64,000 nucleotides of DNA from Biomaibacter acetigenes. Lineage in GTDB: Bacteria > Bacillota > Thermosediminibacteria > Thermosediminibacterales > Tepidanaerobacteraceae. The notes beneath the pieces are model-generated. The model did not search any database, was not told where the DNA came from, and saw only the letters and a list, made by a program, of their open reading frames with translations. A program made the translations under genes and the position numbers. Below are positions 43,304-52,635 of this stretch, piece by piece; position 1 is the first letter of the stretch, and each line of letters starts with the position of its first letter. The stretch spans positions 3,038,001 through 3,102,000 of the forward strand of contig NZ_CP033169.1 in NCBI RefSeq assembly GCF_003691585.1, in the 5' to 3' direction.

Positions 43304-44209
43304 TCAATTTAATATTTCAATCCTCGGAGCAAATCCTATCTTCTCCAGCAGGTCCTCATAATCTTTTGGAGTGAGGGATTTATACGGCTTATCGGAAAAG
43401 GACACCAGAACCCCTTCCATAACATTGGTGCCAAAGGACCTACCATCAAGCTCCGGCGTAGTGGTGATGAGCATTCTGGCACCTCTTTGGGAAAGCATCT
43501 TCACATCATCTTTTGTAACGGTATTGGTCAGTATGATTTTCCCCGGGATTTCCGGCGGCATATACCTTCTTATAAAGTGAAAATCTCCGGCGATGATATC
43601 CGCTTCATCATAAAACCTTCGGTGCCTGGTGTCCACCTTTTCCTGTTTTTCCCCGGTGGGATAAAGCATTTTGAAGGGCAGCTTGCATACTATCGGCGCC
43701 GCCAATTTTGCCAGTATGTCGAGGCTTTTCAGAGAATGCAGCGGTAACGGTATCCCCAGCGCAAATATAAGGTCCCCCAGCACCATGTCACACCCGGCTT
43801 TTTCCAGTGATTCGGCCATTCCAAACCTGTCCATGCCCGATACCAGCAGCACTTTTTTGCCCTTGAAGTCCACCTTGTTTTCCCTGACAAGATAATCTAT
43901 CACTTTTCGTTCCAGAGTATTTTTGAGACCGGAACCGTCCACTATGGGAGAAATTTTTGCCGCCCGGGCGATGGGCATTGCATCCCTGATTATGTACCTC
44001 CTGTTGCCCGCACAAAGATAAAGGTCTATCCCGCCCATGCCGAAGGCGCTGACCTTACCATCCATCTCCTTTATGATCTCAATAGCCCTTTTTATATCTC
44101 CATCGGTGCCCCGGCGCTCGATTATAAACTTTTCCCCCAGCAGTTCTATTTCCACTTTATGGTCTCTTTTTGAAGACCCGATGCTCACGCTAAGCACGTG
44201 TTTCATCAA
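43304..44209 (-). CDS. Conserved protein, annotated elsewhere as quinate 5-dehydrogenase-like
   Basis: A 301-residue cytosolic protein with no motif I can assign to a proven reaction. Visible features: SIGSSKRDHKVEIELLGEKF near residue 9, FGMGGIDLYLCAGNRRYIIR near residue 56 and a nucleotide-binding-like GKKVLLVSGMDRFGMAESLE near residue 115. I recall similar proteins carrying the label quinate 5-dehydrogenase, but the evidence for that activity is weak. It overlaps the upstream regulator gene by four bases and precedes the dehydrogenase by 79, so the three are one unit. Confidence 0.6.
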   Translation of the reverse strand: MMKHVLSVSIGSSKRDHKVEIELLGEKFIIERRGTDGDIKRAIEIIKEMDGKVSAFGMGGIDLYLCAGNRRYIIRDAMPIARAAKISPIVDGSGLKNTLERKVIDYLVRENKVDFKGKKVLLVSGMDRFGMAESLEKAGCDMVLGDLIFALGIPLPLHSLKSLDILAKLAAPIVCKLPFKMLYPTGEKQEKVDTRHRRFYDEADIIAGDFHFIRRYMPPEIPGKIILTNTVTKDDVKMLSQRGARMLITTTPELDGRSFGTNVMEGVLVSFSDKPYKSLTPKDYEDLLEKIGFAPRIEILN

Positions 44210-44739
44210 TCATCACCCTTTTTTAATTTTCTTATGACTTCCCTCAAGCTGTCCGGATCAATATATTTATCCTGGGTTATGGGAGATTTACCTATGCTTA
44301 TAGAAACAACTTCCTTGTCCAGCAGGGCTTTGAAAAGGCGTAACCTCTGGTCGGAGCCGATGATTATTACAACATCATATTGCCTCACCTTGTATATAAG
44401 ACCCATGACCTCGTTCAAGAGCTCTATACCGGTCTTTTCATAAACAAAATCCCAGCGCTCCTTGTCGGTCATAAGGAGTACATAATCCACGCCTTCCTGA
44501 ACGGCCATATCTCTTATTTCGTCAATATTTTTAATCGGAAATCCCACAAGGGCGATGGTTTTACCTTTACGGACTTCTCCCAGGTTTTCCAGCCTCGATA
44601 TGAAGGTCCTGTCGGTGTCGAATTTCTTTGCCACTTCTGCCTGGGAAAGGCCCTGCTGCCTCAATTTCAGCATTTCCTCAATGCTTTCGATAATTTTCTC
44701 CATGCTTATAAGCTTGTCGCCTATCCTTATGAGGTCCAT
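44206..44739 (-). CDS. Helix-turn-helix regulator with a C-terminal sensor-like domain
   Basis: A 177-residue protein. Residues about 15-52 form a helix-turn-helix (LKLRQQGLSQAEVAKKFDTD, then RTFISRLENLGE) of the Xre/resolvase-like type. The rest is an alpha/beta domain (KTIALVGFPIKNIDEIRDMA, YDVVIIIGSDQRLRLFKAL) that could bind a small ligand. Its ATG follows a weak site; its stop overlaps the next gene's start by four bases, so regulator and enzyme are translationally coupled and probably autoregulated. Confidence 0.72.
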   Translation of the reverse strand: MDLIRIGDKLISMEKIIESIEEMLKLRQQGLSQAEVAKKFDTDRTFISRLENLGEVRKGKTIALVGFPIKNIDEIRDMAVQEGVDYVLLMTDKERWDFVYEKTGIELLNEVMGLIYKVRQYDVVIIIGSDQRLRLFKALLDKEVVSISIGKSPITQDKYIDPDSLREVIRKLKKGDD

Positions 44740-45129
44740 CTATCCGCCCCCTATGTGCACAATTTTGTGCTCAATGTTATTTTATCCTGTTCAGGAAGAA
44801 AAATCAAGTATTATAATATAAAGAAATTGGATCTTTGACCATGGATACGACATGATGGGTAAGCCGGGGAACGTCATTATCTTATTGAATAGGGAACTAT
44901 ATTTCACTTGGTAAAAATTGTTGATCCATTACATGGAAGGGTGCGAAATGTGGGTTAAATGAGTCTATCGCTTTTATTTTCCTTAGAATAGTACCAATAA
45001 AAAGGAAGAGAGGTAACCTTAAAGTTACCTCCGCTATACTATCCTTATCAAAAATTCACCAGGTGCTCAAGTTGCCCTCCGGCATTATTCCATTCTATTG
45101 GTAAATAAGAAACATGAGGGATTTGTAAC
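44740..45129. other. Intergenic region upstream of the three-gene cassette
   Basis: About 390 bases. The first 80 bases upstream of 44739 hold the cassette's promoter region (CACAATTTTGTGC at 44758-44770 is an inverted repeat, GCACA and TTGTGC arms, and a possible operator). The rest is empty of frames apart from the terminator at 44997-45030 that follows the ddh gene. Confidence 0.45.
44997..45030 (-). terminator. Terminator after the diaminopimelate dehydrogenase gene
   Basis: Stem AGGTAAC / GTTACCT around six bases (45011-45030), followed on the minus strand by CTCTTCCTTTTTATTGG. It lies about 100 bases after the ddh stop. Confidence 0.6.
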
Positions 45130-46038
45130 CTACACCAGCCGAAAAAGCAAAATATTCTTGTCTCCGTAAATAAAATCAATTGGCGGTATCTCCGGCAAAG
45201 TGTAGCAGCCCGGTTTTTGTTTGAGGCTGGCCCTAGCGGCTGAAACCATAACTTGTGCAGTAGCTGCCGGGTTGGTCACCGACATTATAAACTCCATCCT
45301 CTGGTTGTGGGTATTGCCTGAGACGCCTTTTCTTTCCATGTGCACCCCGTGGCCCACATCTATAAGGCTTTCCACGTCGTCCACTCTATAGACGTAGGTT
45401 TCATCGTGCAAAAAATATGGATCTTTTTTTATTGCCTCGGCCACTTTTTCAAATTCATAGTCTTCCTTTATTTTAACGTACACCATACGCTTGTGAAGGC
45501 CTGTTCCTTCGGGGATAGTCATGGAGACGGCGTCCTCCACCCCTTCTATGGCCTTAACGGCAACGGTATGTCCCATGCTCATGCCGGGCCCGAAGTTGGT
45601 ATAGGTTATCCCTTTGGGTGCTATTGCCTCCATTACCGTCCTTATCATCGAATCGGTACCTGGGTCCCATCCCGCCGAAATCACGGCCACAGCATCGTGA
45701 ACCCTGGCGATTTTGTCAAGATCCGCCCTTAGTTTTATTACGGCTTCCCCATGGATGTCAAAACTGTCCACCGTGTTTATACCCATTGCCAAGTATTTCG
45801 GAGCCAATTCGGGGACTGCCCGACTTGCTACACCCAGAACGGCCACATCCACTTTTCCAAGTTCCTTCACATCCGTAACAACAGGTATATCACCCACTTC
45901 TTTTTGCACACCGGGAACTTTTGCCGGATTGCGGAGTATAATCCCCGCCACTTCCATGTCGGGGCTTTCCTTAATGGCAGCCACCGCAGCACTACCTACA
46001 TTTCCAAAACCAACTACGGCAATCCTTGCTTTTTGCAA
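45130..46038 (-). CDS. ddh: meso-Diaminopimelate D-dehydrogenase family protein
   Basis: A 302-residue NADP-linked dehydrogenase. The Rossmann motif is ARIAVVGFGNVGSAAVAAIK near residue 4; family segments are NTVDSFDIHGEAVIKLRADL near residue 89, VISAGWDPGTDSMIRTVMEA near residue 120, FGPGMSMGHTVAVKAIEGVE near residue 150 and TNPAATAQVMVSAARA near residue 257. It catalyses reversible reductive amination of tetrahydrodipicolinate at the D-centre, used for lysine synthesis or amino acid breakdown. It lies after the racemase/Liv operon with a 189-base gap, so it may have its own promoter; a role with the racemases is possible. Confidence 0.88.
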   Translation of the reverse strand: MQKARIAVVGFGNVGSAAVAAIKESPDMEVAGIILRNPAKVPGVQKEVGDIPVVTDVKELGKVDVAVLGVASRAVPELAPKYLAMGINTVDSFDIHGEAVIKLRADLDKIARVHDAVAVISAGWDPGTDSMIRTVMEAIAPKGITYTNFGPGMSMGHTVAVKAIEGVEDAVSMTIPEGTGLHKRMVYVKIKEDYEFEKVAEAIKKDPYFLHDETYVYRVDDVESLIDVGHGVHMERKGVSGNTHNQRMEFIMSVTNPAATAQVMVSAARASLKQKPGCYTLPEIPPIDFIYGDKNILLFRLV

Positions 46039-46226
46039 TTTTGTTTCCCCCTCTTAAACTAATACATTTAACAAATTCGGTTTATGGCAACTGTTTAATT
46101 GAGTTTGATTGGAATAAAATTTATACCATCCTGTATGCTTTTAGTTAAGATAAAGTCCTTATTTTCGCCTATGAACTGGATGAAATTCATATCCGTATCG
46201 TTAAGAATCGCAAAAAAATGAAAAGT

Positions 46227-46961
46227 TTAGCCCTCCCATTTCAATTTTGTGACATCTACCGGTGTATACATCCAATTTCTTCCGTGGGTTATCCCTATAG
46301 AAACCATCGAAATAGCAGCCCATATCCCAGCACTCGTAGGCTCAATTACCGGTACATTTAACCTTTTGCTTACTATACCTGCCAAATCGGCCATCCCCGT
46401 GCAGCCCAACACAAGCGCATCGGCTGCATCCCGGGTAATCGCCTTCTCTCCGGCTTCGCTTATCATATTTATTACAACATCTTTTGATTTGCCGAGGTCC
46501 AGTATCGGTAGTTCAATGCCGTAGACGCTGGCCACCCTTGATGATATACCCATTGTCGAGAGCCTCTTATGGGCATGGGGGACGGAGTTTTTCTGTATGG
46601 ATACTATGCTGAACCGGGGGGCAATAAGAGATGCAAGACTAATGGCGCTTTCGCCCACACCGACCACCGGGATATCTAGCAGTTCTCTGAGGGCATCTAC
46701 ACCCGGATCCGCAAAGCAGTTTATAACTATAGCATCAAAAGGTATTCTGCCGTTTTCCTCCGTCATTTCTTCAATATATCGAATCAATGCCACCGTTGCA
46801 AAGCTTTCATCATATATCGTTTCAATGGAAGCGGGACCCATTTTCAGCGAACAGCATTCCACTTTTATATTATCGGGGATTCCGATTTCCCTCACCCTGT
46901 TTTCGGCAAGCCTGTCAAATTCCGTCACTGAAACGGGCGTTACCAGCATTATCTTTTTCAT
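46227..46961 (-). CDS. Aspartate/glutamate/hydantoin racemase family protein (second copy)
   Basis: A 244-residue two-cysteine racemase. The two catalytic cysteines appear as VINCFADPGVDALREL near residue 82 and LVLGCTGMADLAGIVSKRL near residue 187, the arrangement of hydantoin and allantoin racemases. IMLVTPVSVTEFDRLAENRV is the N-terminus. It begins 19 bases after livF and closes the transport operon. A paralogue heads the same operon at 52636-53361; the two share motifs but differ widely elsewhere, so they may act on different enantiomeric intermediates. Confidence 0.87.
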   Translation of the reverse strand: MKKIMLVTPVSVTEFDRLAENRVREIGIPDNIKVECCSLKMGPASIETIYDESFATVALIRYIEEMTEENGRIPFDAIVINCFADPGVDALRELLDIPVVGVGESAISLASLIAPRFSIVSIQKNSVPHAHKRLSTMGISSRVASVYGIELPILDLGKSKDVVINMISEAGEKAITRDAADALVLGCTGMADLAGIVSKRLNVPVIEPTSAGIWAAISMVSIGITHGRNWMYTPVDVTKLKWEG

Positions 46962-46980
46962 ATCTACACACCTCCGCTAA

Positions 46981-47709
46981 CTACTGATTCTGCCTGTCTT
47001 TCAGCCGTTTTCCAAGATAGGCTTCCTGAATCTGGGGGTCGTTCAAAAGATTTTTACTTGGCCCCTCTTTGATGACATTGCCCGTCTGAAGGACATATGC
47101 CCTGCTCGAAAGCATCAGCGCATGTTTGGCGTTCTGCTCAACGATCAAAATGCTTACGCCCATTTGGTTTATTTCGATAAACTTATTGAAAATTTCCTGC
47201 ACCAGCAGCGGCGCTAGGCCCAAAGAAGGCTCGTCGAGCAAGAACAGCCTGGGTTTTGACATAAGCGCCCTTCCAATTGCAAGCATCTGTTGCTCGCCTC
47301 CCGAAAGAGTCGAGGCGATCTGGTTTCTTCTTTCATGAAGCCGTGGAAAGAGGTGGTAAACAGCCTCTACCTCTTTTTCGAAATCCTTCTTGTATTTCAT
47401 CAAATAGCCGCCCATTATCAAATTCTCGTATACCGTAAGGTTGCCAAAAACCCTTCTGCCTTCCGGGCAAAGGGCTATGCCTTTTTTTAATACTTCATGG
47501 GATTTTTCCGGAAGCGGCTCCCCCTGATAGAGTATTTCACCGTCGGTTTTCTTTTTCAAGCCGGCGATGGTATTGAGAAGTGTTGTCTTGCCCGCTCCGT
47601 TGGCTCCGATGATCGCAACAATTTCGCCTTCTTTTACGTGCAGGTTCACCTTTTTTATGGCATGTATAGGGCCGTGAAACACATTCAGATCAGTTATTTT
47701 CAGTATCAT
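46981..47709 (-). CDS. livF: Branched-chain amino acid-type ABC transporter ATPase LivF
   Basis: A 242-residue ATPase with Walker A GANGAGKTTLLNTIAG near residue 36, signature LSGGEQQMLAIGRALMSKP and Walker B LFLLDEPSLGLAP. The LivF-specific GIALCPEGRRVFGNLTVYEN lies near residue 74. Its start overlaps the livG stop by 20 bases. Couples ATP hydrolysis to uptake by the LivHM permease. Confidence 0.95.
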   Translation of the reverse strand: MILKITDLNVFHGPIHAIKKVNLHVKEGEIVAIIGANGAGKTTLLNTIAGLKKKTDGEILYQGEPLPEKSHEVLKKGIALCPEGRRVFGNLTVYENLIMGGYLMKYKKDFEKEVEAVYHLFPRLHERRNQIASTLSGGEQQMLAIGRALMSKPRLFLLDEPSLGLAPLLVQEIFNKFIEINQMGVSILIVEQNAKHALMLSSRAYVLQTGNVIKEGPSKNLLNDPQIQEAYLGKRLKDRQNQ

Positions 47710-48475
47710 CCTGCACTACCTCCCCAAGATAGGAACTGATAACTTCCGGTGAATTCTGTATTTCTTCCGGCGTGCCTTCCACTATTGTCTTCCCAAAATT
47801 TAGTACCAGAATCCTTTCGCAGATCCCCATGACTACTTCCATATGGTGTTCTATAAGAATTATTGTCAGATCAAAATCCTTTCTTATTTTCCCTATAAAC
47901 TCCATTAACTCCAATGATTCATCGGGATTCATCCCCGCTGCCGGTTCGTCCAGAAGCAGGATGGACGGTTTCATTGCCAGAGCTCTGGCGATTTCCAGCT
48001 TTCTCTGAAAACCGTAAGGCAGCTTTCCTGCTTTTTCATTGATAAACTCGGATAACCCGACGATTTCCAGCAGTTTAAGAGCATTTTCTTTAATTTCTTT
48101 TTCCTGGGCTTTGTATTTTTGGTTTCTGAATATGGCCGATAGAATATCGTACCCTGCAAAAGTTTGATTGGCAATTTTTACATTTTGTAGGACACTTAGA
48201 TTTTTAAAGAGCCTCAGGTTTTGAAAGGTCCGGGCAATGCCCAGTTTTGATATTTTAAAGGGTTCCATCCCTCCAATATCCTGACCCTTGAACTTTATAG
48301 TTCCTTTGGTGGGCTTATATATGCCCGTAATGAGGTTAAAAACCGTCGATTTACCGGCTCCGTTGGGTCCAATAATACCTATAAGTTCCCCCTCAGAAAC
48401 ATTAAGGTTCAAATTAGATACTGCGGTCAGGCCGCCAAATTCTTTGGTCACATTATTTATTTCCAGAATGGGCAT
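47690..48475 (-). CDS. livG: Branched-chain amino acid-type ABC transporter ATPase LivG
   Basis: A 261-residue ATPase with Walker A GPNGAGKSTVFNLITG near residue 36, GIARTFQNLRLFKNLSVLQN near residue 79, Walker B ILLLDEPAAGMNPDE and the LivG-type tail LVLNFGKTIVEGTPEEIQ. The 3' end overlaps livF by 20 bases and the 5' end overlaps livM by 23, so translation is coupled across the operon. Confidence 0.95.
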   Translation of the reverse strand: MPILEINNVTKEFGGLTAVSNLNLNVSEGELIGIIGPNGAGKSTVFNLITGIYKPTKGTIKFKGQDIGGMEPFKISKLGIARTFQNLRLFKNLSVLQNVKIANQTFAGYDILSAIFRNQKYKAQEKEIKENALKLLEIVGLSEFINEKAGKLPYGFQRKLEIARALAMKPSILLLDEPAAGMNPDESLELMEFIGKIRKDFDLTIILIEHHMEVVMGICERILVLNFGKTIVEGTPEEIQNSPEVISSYLGEVVQDDTENN

Positions 48476-49343
48476 TATTACTATTTTCCTCCTTTAACCT
48501 GAATCTGAAAACCTTTTTCAATCCCACAAAGCTTATTTCTTTTCCTCCCATAATGCCCTGAGGCCTGAGAACTATGGTACCTACGAGAACTAAACCGTAA
48601 AAAACCAGTCTCCACTGGAAAAGGGGCCTCAAAAGTTCTGGTACCCCCGTCAATATAATGCTGGCCAAAATTGATCCCGTCAGGCTTCCGAGACCTCCAA
48701 AGACCACTGCGGAAGCAACTTCTGTAGATTTAGCCATGTCAAACATTATAGGCTGCAGATAATTCATATAATGGGCAAAGAGCGACCCACCGATACCAGC
48801 ATATACAGCAGAAATCACCAGGGATTTTTTCTTGAATGAAAAGGTATCGATGCCGCAGGCTTGAGCTGCGATTTCATCCTCCCTTATGGCCATAAAAGAC
48901 CGGCCGTACCTTGACAAAATGATGTTCCTCATAACAACGACGGCCAGAAAAGCAACAGTTACGGCAATGAGAAGGGTGGTCTGGTAGGGAATACCCCCAA
49001 AGCCTCTCGCCCCTCCGGTTACCTTTCCTCCATTATCCAGCAATAATCTTATTGTCTCACCGAAACCCAAAGATGCAATAGCAAAATAGTCCCCCACAAG
49101 CTTTAGCGTGGCTGTGCCAATAAGCCATCCTGCCAACCCCGCAACGATAGCACCTGCGATTATCCCAACGAAAAACGGCACTCCTAATTTTGTGGTAATG
49201 AGAGCAGAGGTATATGCCCCTATGGCCATATACGCCGCATGCCCGAAGCTAAAAAGTCCTGTAAATCCCGTCAATAGTGACAAGCCAACCACAACCATGA
49301 GATTTATGCAAATTAAAATGATTATTCCTTCAAGGTATTGCAT
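48453..49343 (-). CDS. livM: Branched-chain amino acid-type ABC transporter permease LivM
   Basis: A 296-residue permease with eight or nine hydrophobic segments. Family motifs: LLTGFTGLFSFGHAAYMAIG near residue 24, YFAIASLGFGETIRLLLDN near residue 86, and FMAIREDEIAAQACGID near residue 152 followed by the coupling-loop region. It pairs with LivH. The charged tail after residue 275 overlaps livG coding sequence. Confidence 0.94.
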   Translation of the reverse strand: MQYLEGIIILICINLMVVVGLSLLTGFTGLFSFGHAAYMAIGAYTSALITTKLGVPFFVGIIAGAIVAGLAGWLIGTATLKLVGDYFAIASLGFGETIRLLLDNGGKVTGGARGFGGIPYQTTLLIAVTVAFLAVVVMRNIILSRYGRSFMAIREDEIAAQACGIDTFSFKKKSLVISAVYAGIGGSLFAHYMNYLQPIMFDMAKSTEVASAVVFGGLGSLTGSILASIILTGVPELLRPLFQWRLVFYGLVLVGTIVLRPQGIMGGKEISFVGLKKVFRFRLKEENSNNAHSGNK

Positions 49344-49357
49344 GCTCTTCTACTCCT

Positions 49358-50245
49358 TTAAACCTTATCTTGTTTTTGTATACCCATTAAACCGCTAGGT
49401 TTAATCAAAAGTACAAGAATTAATAAACAGAACACAAAAATATCCCTCATTGCCGATGATAAAAACCCGGTGATCAAAGCTTCTAACAGGCCGAGAAGTA
49501 TGGAACCCAGCACAGCACCCTTGAGATTGCCAAGACCTCCGAATACAGCTGCAATATAGGCTTTATTCGTAATATAACCCAGCTGAGGATATACCGTATA
49601 TTTGACACCTAAAAACTCTCCCGCCAACCCCGCAAGGATGCCGGCGATCAGAAATACTATACTGATTAACATGTTGGTATTTACACCCATCAAACCTACA
49701 ACTTCAAGGTCAAAAGACGCTGCCCTTATGGCAATCCCCACTTTCGTCTTTTCAATTAAGTAACTTAACATCAGTAAAAATGCTATTGCCACCACCGCCG
49801 CATAAATGTCCATGACGCTTATGTTCAGCTTTCCCAGCTCAACAAAGGTCGTTTGCATTATTCTCGGATATGACCTGAATCTGGGGCCGATGGTGCAGAT
49901 TATGAAGTTTTCAAAAAATATGGATATGCCCATTGAGGCAATTATAAAGTAAAGGGTCGGATTACCCCGATCCCGGATCGGCTTGTAAGCGATTTTTTCA
50001 ATCAATACTGCCAAAATACCGCTCCCTAGCATTGCTATAAGCAGGCTCAAAGGGAAGGAAGAGGACAAGAGAATCAATATATAAAATCCCGTATAGGCCC
50101 CCATCAGCAGAAAACTGCTGTGCGCAAAGTTAGAAAACATCAGAATGCTGTAGATAAGCGAATACCCTATGGCTATGAGTGCGTATATGGAGCCTATGGA
50201 TAAGCCGTTGATCAATTGTTGACTTATTCGTATCAGCAAAAACAT
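49358..50245 (-). CDS. livH: Branched-chain amino acid-type ABC transporter permease LivH
   Basis: A 295-residue permease with eight hydrophobic segments; INGLSIGSIYALIAIGYSLI near residue 12 and MFSNFAHSSFLLMGAY near residue 36 are typical. The start is uncertain: the ATG at 50245 lies only two bases after GGAGG, so the TTG at 50239 is a plausible alternative and the GTG at 50254 is upstream of that site. It lies 80 bases after livK. Confidence 0.92.
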   Translation of the reverse strand: MFLLIRISQQLINGLSIGSIYALIAIGYSLIYSILMFSNFAHSSFLLMGAYTGFYILILLSSSFPLSLLIAMLGSGILAVLIEKIAYKPIRDRGNPTLYFIIASMGISIFFENFIICTIGPRFRSYPRIMQTTFVELGKLNISVMDIYAAVVAIAFLLMLSYLIEKTKVGIAIRAASFDLEVVGLMGVNTNMLISIVFLIAGILAGLAGEFLGVKYTVYPQLGYITNKAYIAAVFGGLGNLKGAVLGSILLGLLEALITGFLSSAMRDIFVFCLLILVLLIKPSGLMGIQKQDKV

Positions 50246-50325
50246 TACCTCCACGTTAAAAGATTGGGTTTCCCGGCGAGAACTCCTGCCGGGAAACCAC
50301 TGAATGCTCCGGAGTCCTAATCAGC

Positions 50326-51492
50326 TTAATCCTGGGGTGCAAATTTATCGACAAATACCGCTTTATTCCCTTCGAATTTCAAGATGATTCCGGCCTTGTT
50401 CTTTGGATCGTGGGTCTTGGGGTCAATAGTAATACTGGCATGTTTCAATTTCACGTCTTTGCTCTCTTCTATAGCATTTCGTATCGCTTCTCCATCGGCT
50501 TTCCCTGCTCTCTTTATTGCATCGGCAATAAAGTATACCATGTCATAGCCCATAGCTGCATTAACTTCCGGGGATTCATTAAACTTCTTTTCATATTTAT
50601 CTTTAATTGGTGCTACGTCAGGGTCGTCCCAGGCAAAGTGCTGGATTACATAGTAATTGCCATCGAGTTCCTCACCGGCCATCTCAAAGAGACTGATGGA
50701 ATACCCGGAGTCACCGGAGATCTTGACGATATCTCTCATACCAAGGTCTTTAGCCTGTTTTGCGATCAGTGCAATTTCTTTATAACCATTGGGCAGAACC
50801 AGGATATCCGCATTTTTCTGCTTTATTTCCGAAAGCTGCGCCCTGAAATCGACATCGCCGGTTCTGAAGCTGAGTTTTGAAACTACTTTTCCGCCCTTTT
50901 CTTCGAACCTCTTGACAAAGAAATCCGTCAAACCGCTGGAATAGTCATTGGTTACGTCATATAGAACGGCAGCGTTTTTCTTGCCCAATTTGTCGTAAGC
51001 GTAATCGGCAATAAGCTTGCCCTGATAGGGGTCCGTGAAGCATAGTCTGAAGGACCAGGGCTTTAGATTTCCGTTGTCATCTTGGGTGACACGGGGATTT
51101 GTAGCAAAGGATGCCACCTGAGGTACTTTAGCAGAAGCACATATGGGGCCTACTGCGATAGTTGGACCGCTCAGATTGCTGCCAAGCATGGCCACAACTT
51201 TGTCCTGCTGAACGGCTTTTTTAACGGCATTGACCGAATCGGCACTGTTTCCTCTGCCGTCATAAAACATTATATCAAGTTTCTTGCCCAGAACCCCGCC
51301 GGCTTCATTTATTTCTTCCTGTGCTATAATGGCACCGTTCTTCTCGGAAATTCCCCACAGGGCGCTGTCCCCCGTAACGTGGACTAGATATCCAACTTTT
51401 ATGCTCTCGGCTTCTTTGTTGCCTCCGCCGCAGCCGGCTAAAAAGGCTGATATAACCAAAACGCCAATAACTATCAGGCTTATTTTTTTCAT
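50326..51492 (-). CDS. livK: Branched-chain amino acid-type ABC transporter binding lipoprotein LivK
   Basis: A 388-residue lipoprotein with lipobox LAGC (lipidated Cys21). The type I binding fold is marked by IKVGYLVHVTGDSALWGISE near residue 31, NGAIIAQEEINEAGGVLGKK and GSNLSGPTIAVGPICASAKV near residue 102. The HVTGDSALWG pattern is that of Liv/Urt/amide-binding proteins; AmiC-like or urea-like ligands are possible besides amino acids. The DUF917 and racemase neighbours suggest an amide, hydantoin or modified amino acid ligand. Confidence 0.93.
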   Translation of the reverse strand: MKKISLIVIGVLVISAFLAGCGGGNKEAESIKVGYLVHVTGDSALWGISEKNGAIIAQEEINEAGGVLGKKLDIMFYDGRGNSADSVNAVKKAVQQDKVVAMLGSNLSGPTIAVGPICASAKVPQVASFATNPRVTQDDNGNLKPWSFRLCFTDPYQGKLIADYAYDKLGKKNAAVLYDVTNDYSSGLTDFFVKRFEEKGGKVVSKLSFRTGDVDFRAQLSEIKQKNADILVLPNGYKEIALIAKQAKDLGMRDIVKISGDSGYSISLFEMAGEELDGNYYVIQHFAWDDPDVAPIKDKYEKKFNESPEVNAAMGYDMVYFIADAIKRAGKADGEAIRNAIEESKDVKLKHASITIDPKTHDPKNKAGIILKFEGNKAVFVDKFAPQD

Positions 51493-51508
51493 TTAGACCC
51501 TCCTCATA

Positions 51509-52621
51509 TTAATTAAAAGGTTTGTAATCGATATCGAATCCGAAATATCTTGGTTCAAGCCTCTTGATGACTTTTTCTTCACGCAGAATGGGATCGCACG
51601 GGAGAGCAAAGGTTTGCATATAGGTTCCCACTTCTATTTCTTCGTTTCTTAGAGGTTTTACGTTTGCCGGATTGACGTTTGCAATAAGGTCTGGACTTGT
51701 TACAACGCTGTTCCCATCTACCCAGAATATATGATTTTCGTTTTTGAAGTATATTTCCGCTTTGTTCCCGATGAACTTTCTTGTACCTTCTATGGTATGA
51801 ACTCCCTGATAATACCCCTCCTCGTCTTTCCAATCCTTTTTCACTACTCTTCCTTCAAAGACAAGTTTTCCTCCAAATTCCTTCAGTTTCTCCTCCAGGC
51901 TCACCCCCTTTTCTCTCACTTCTCTCAACGCCATGCCAATTTTCATGGCTTTGCTCATAGAACCTTTTACGAGTAACCGCTTTAGTTGTTTACCAGTTAC
52001 CGGAAAGCCTGCCAGTCCCGTGGAGCCAAAAGCCACTTCGCTTAGATACTTACCAATTCTCTCTGCCAGTTCATTGCTAATGGCATCTTTTATGATGCAT
52101 ATGTTGCCATACTTGTCTACACTAGCGGCAGGCCAGAACTTTACATCTTCCATCATCAAACTTATCTGGAATATTTCCGGTATGGCCCTGCCTGCATAAT
52201 CGCCGTCTACAATTGTTTTCCCAAGTCTCTTTGCTACAGCCATGGGGACAGGCATGTTTGAACCTCCTATTTCTAGAGGCACAAGCACATCTACTTTTTT
52301 ACCCATGAAGTTTTCCCATTCCTGCACTGCATTTGCCAGGTTCAGGGGGTATTTTTTTTTCGTAAGTCCCAGTTCAACCATCTTTTTCTTTTTCTCTTCC
52401 GTAAGCGGTGCGGTTGACCCCATTAAGAAGGTGCAGATGGCTATGCTGTCGTCACTTAGGCTGTCTACATCCTTCCACTCTATGGAACCTGTTTCTTCAA
52501 GGATCCCAGCAAGAGCGGCAAACCCCTCTTCAGGGTTGCCTCCTCCCCCTACGCCCAGCAGAGTACATCCGTCTATGAAATCCCTGAGCTCTTCTTTGTT
52601 TTCTATCTTTGATACTGTCAT
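51509..52621 (-). CDS. DUF917 family protein
   Basis: A 370-residue DUF917 protein. Family marks are CTLLGVGGGGNPEEGF near residue 19, FLMGSTAPLTEEKKKK near residue 64, VLVPLEIGGSNMPVPMAVAK near residue 111 and VDGDYAGRAIPEI near residue 137. The family is often encoded beside hydantoinases, Asp/Glu racemases and amino acid transporters, but no reaction is established to my knowledge. It starts 14 bases after the first racemase gene and precedes livK, firmly inside the sigma-54 operon. Confidence 0.88.
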   Translation of the reverse strand: MTVSKIENKEELRDFIDGCTLLGVGGGGNPEEGFAALAGILEETGSIEWKDVDSLSDDSIAICTFLMGSTAPLTEEKKKKMVELGLTKKKYPLNLANAVQEWENFMGKKVDVLVPLEIGGSNMPVPMAVAKRLGKTIVDGDYAGRAIPEIFQISLMMEDVKFWPAASVDKYGNICIIKDAISNELAERIGKYLSEVAFGSTGLAGFPVTGKQLKRLLVKGSMSKAMKIGMALREVREKGVSLEEKLKEFGGKLVFEGRVVKKDWKDEEGYYQGVHTIEGTRKFIGNKAEIYFKNENHIFWVDGNSVVTSPDLIANVNPANVKPLRNEEIEVGTYMQTFALPCDPILREEKVIKRLEPRYFGFDIDYKPFN

Positions 52622-52635
52622 TTCCCTTTTCCTCC

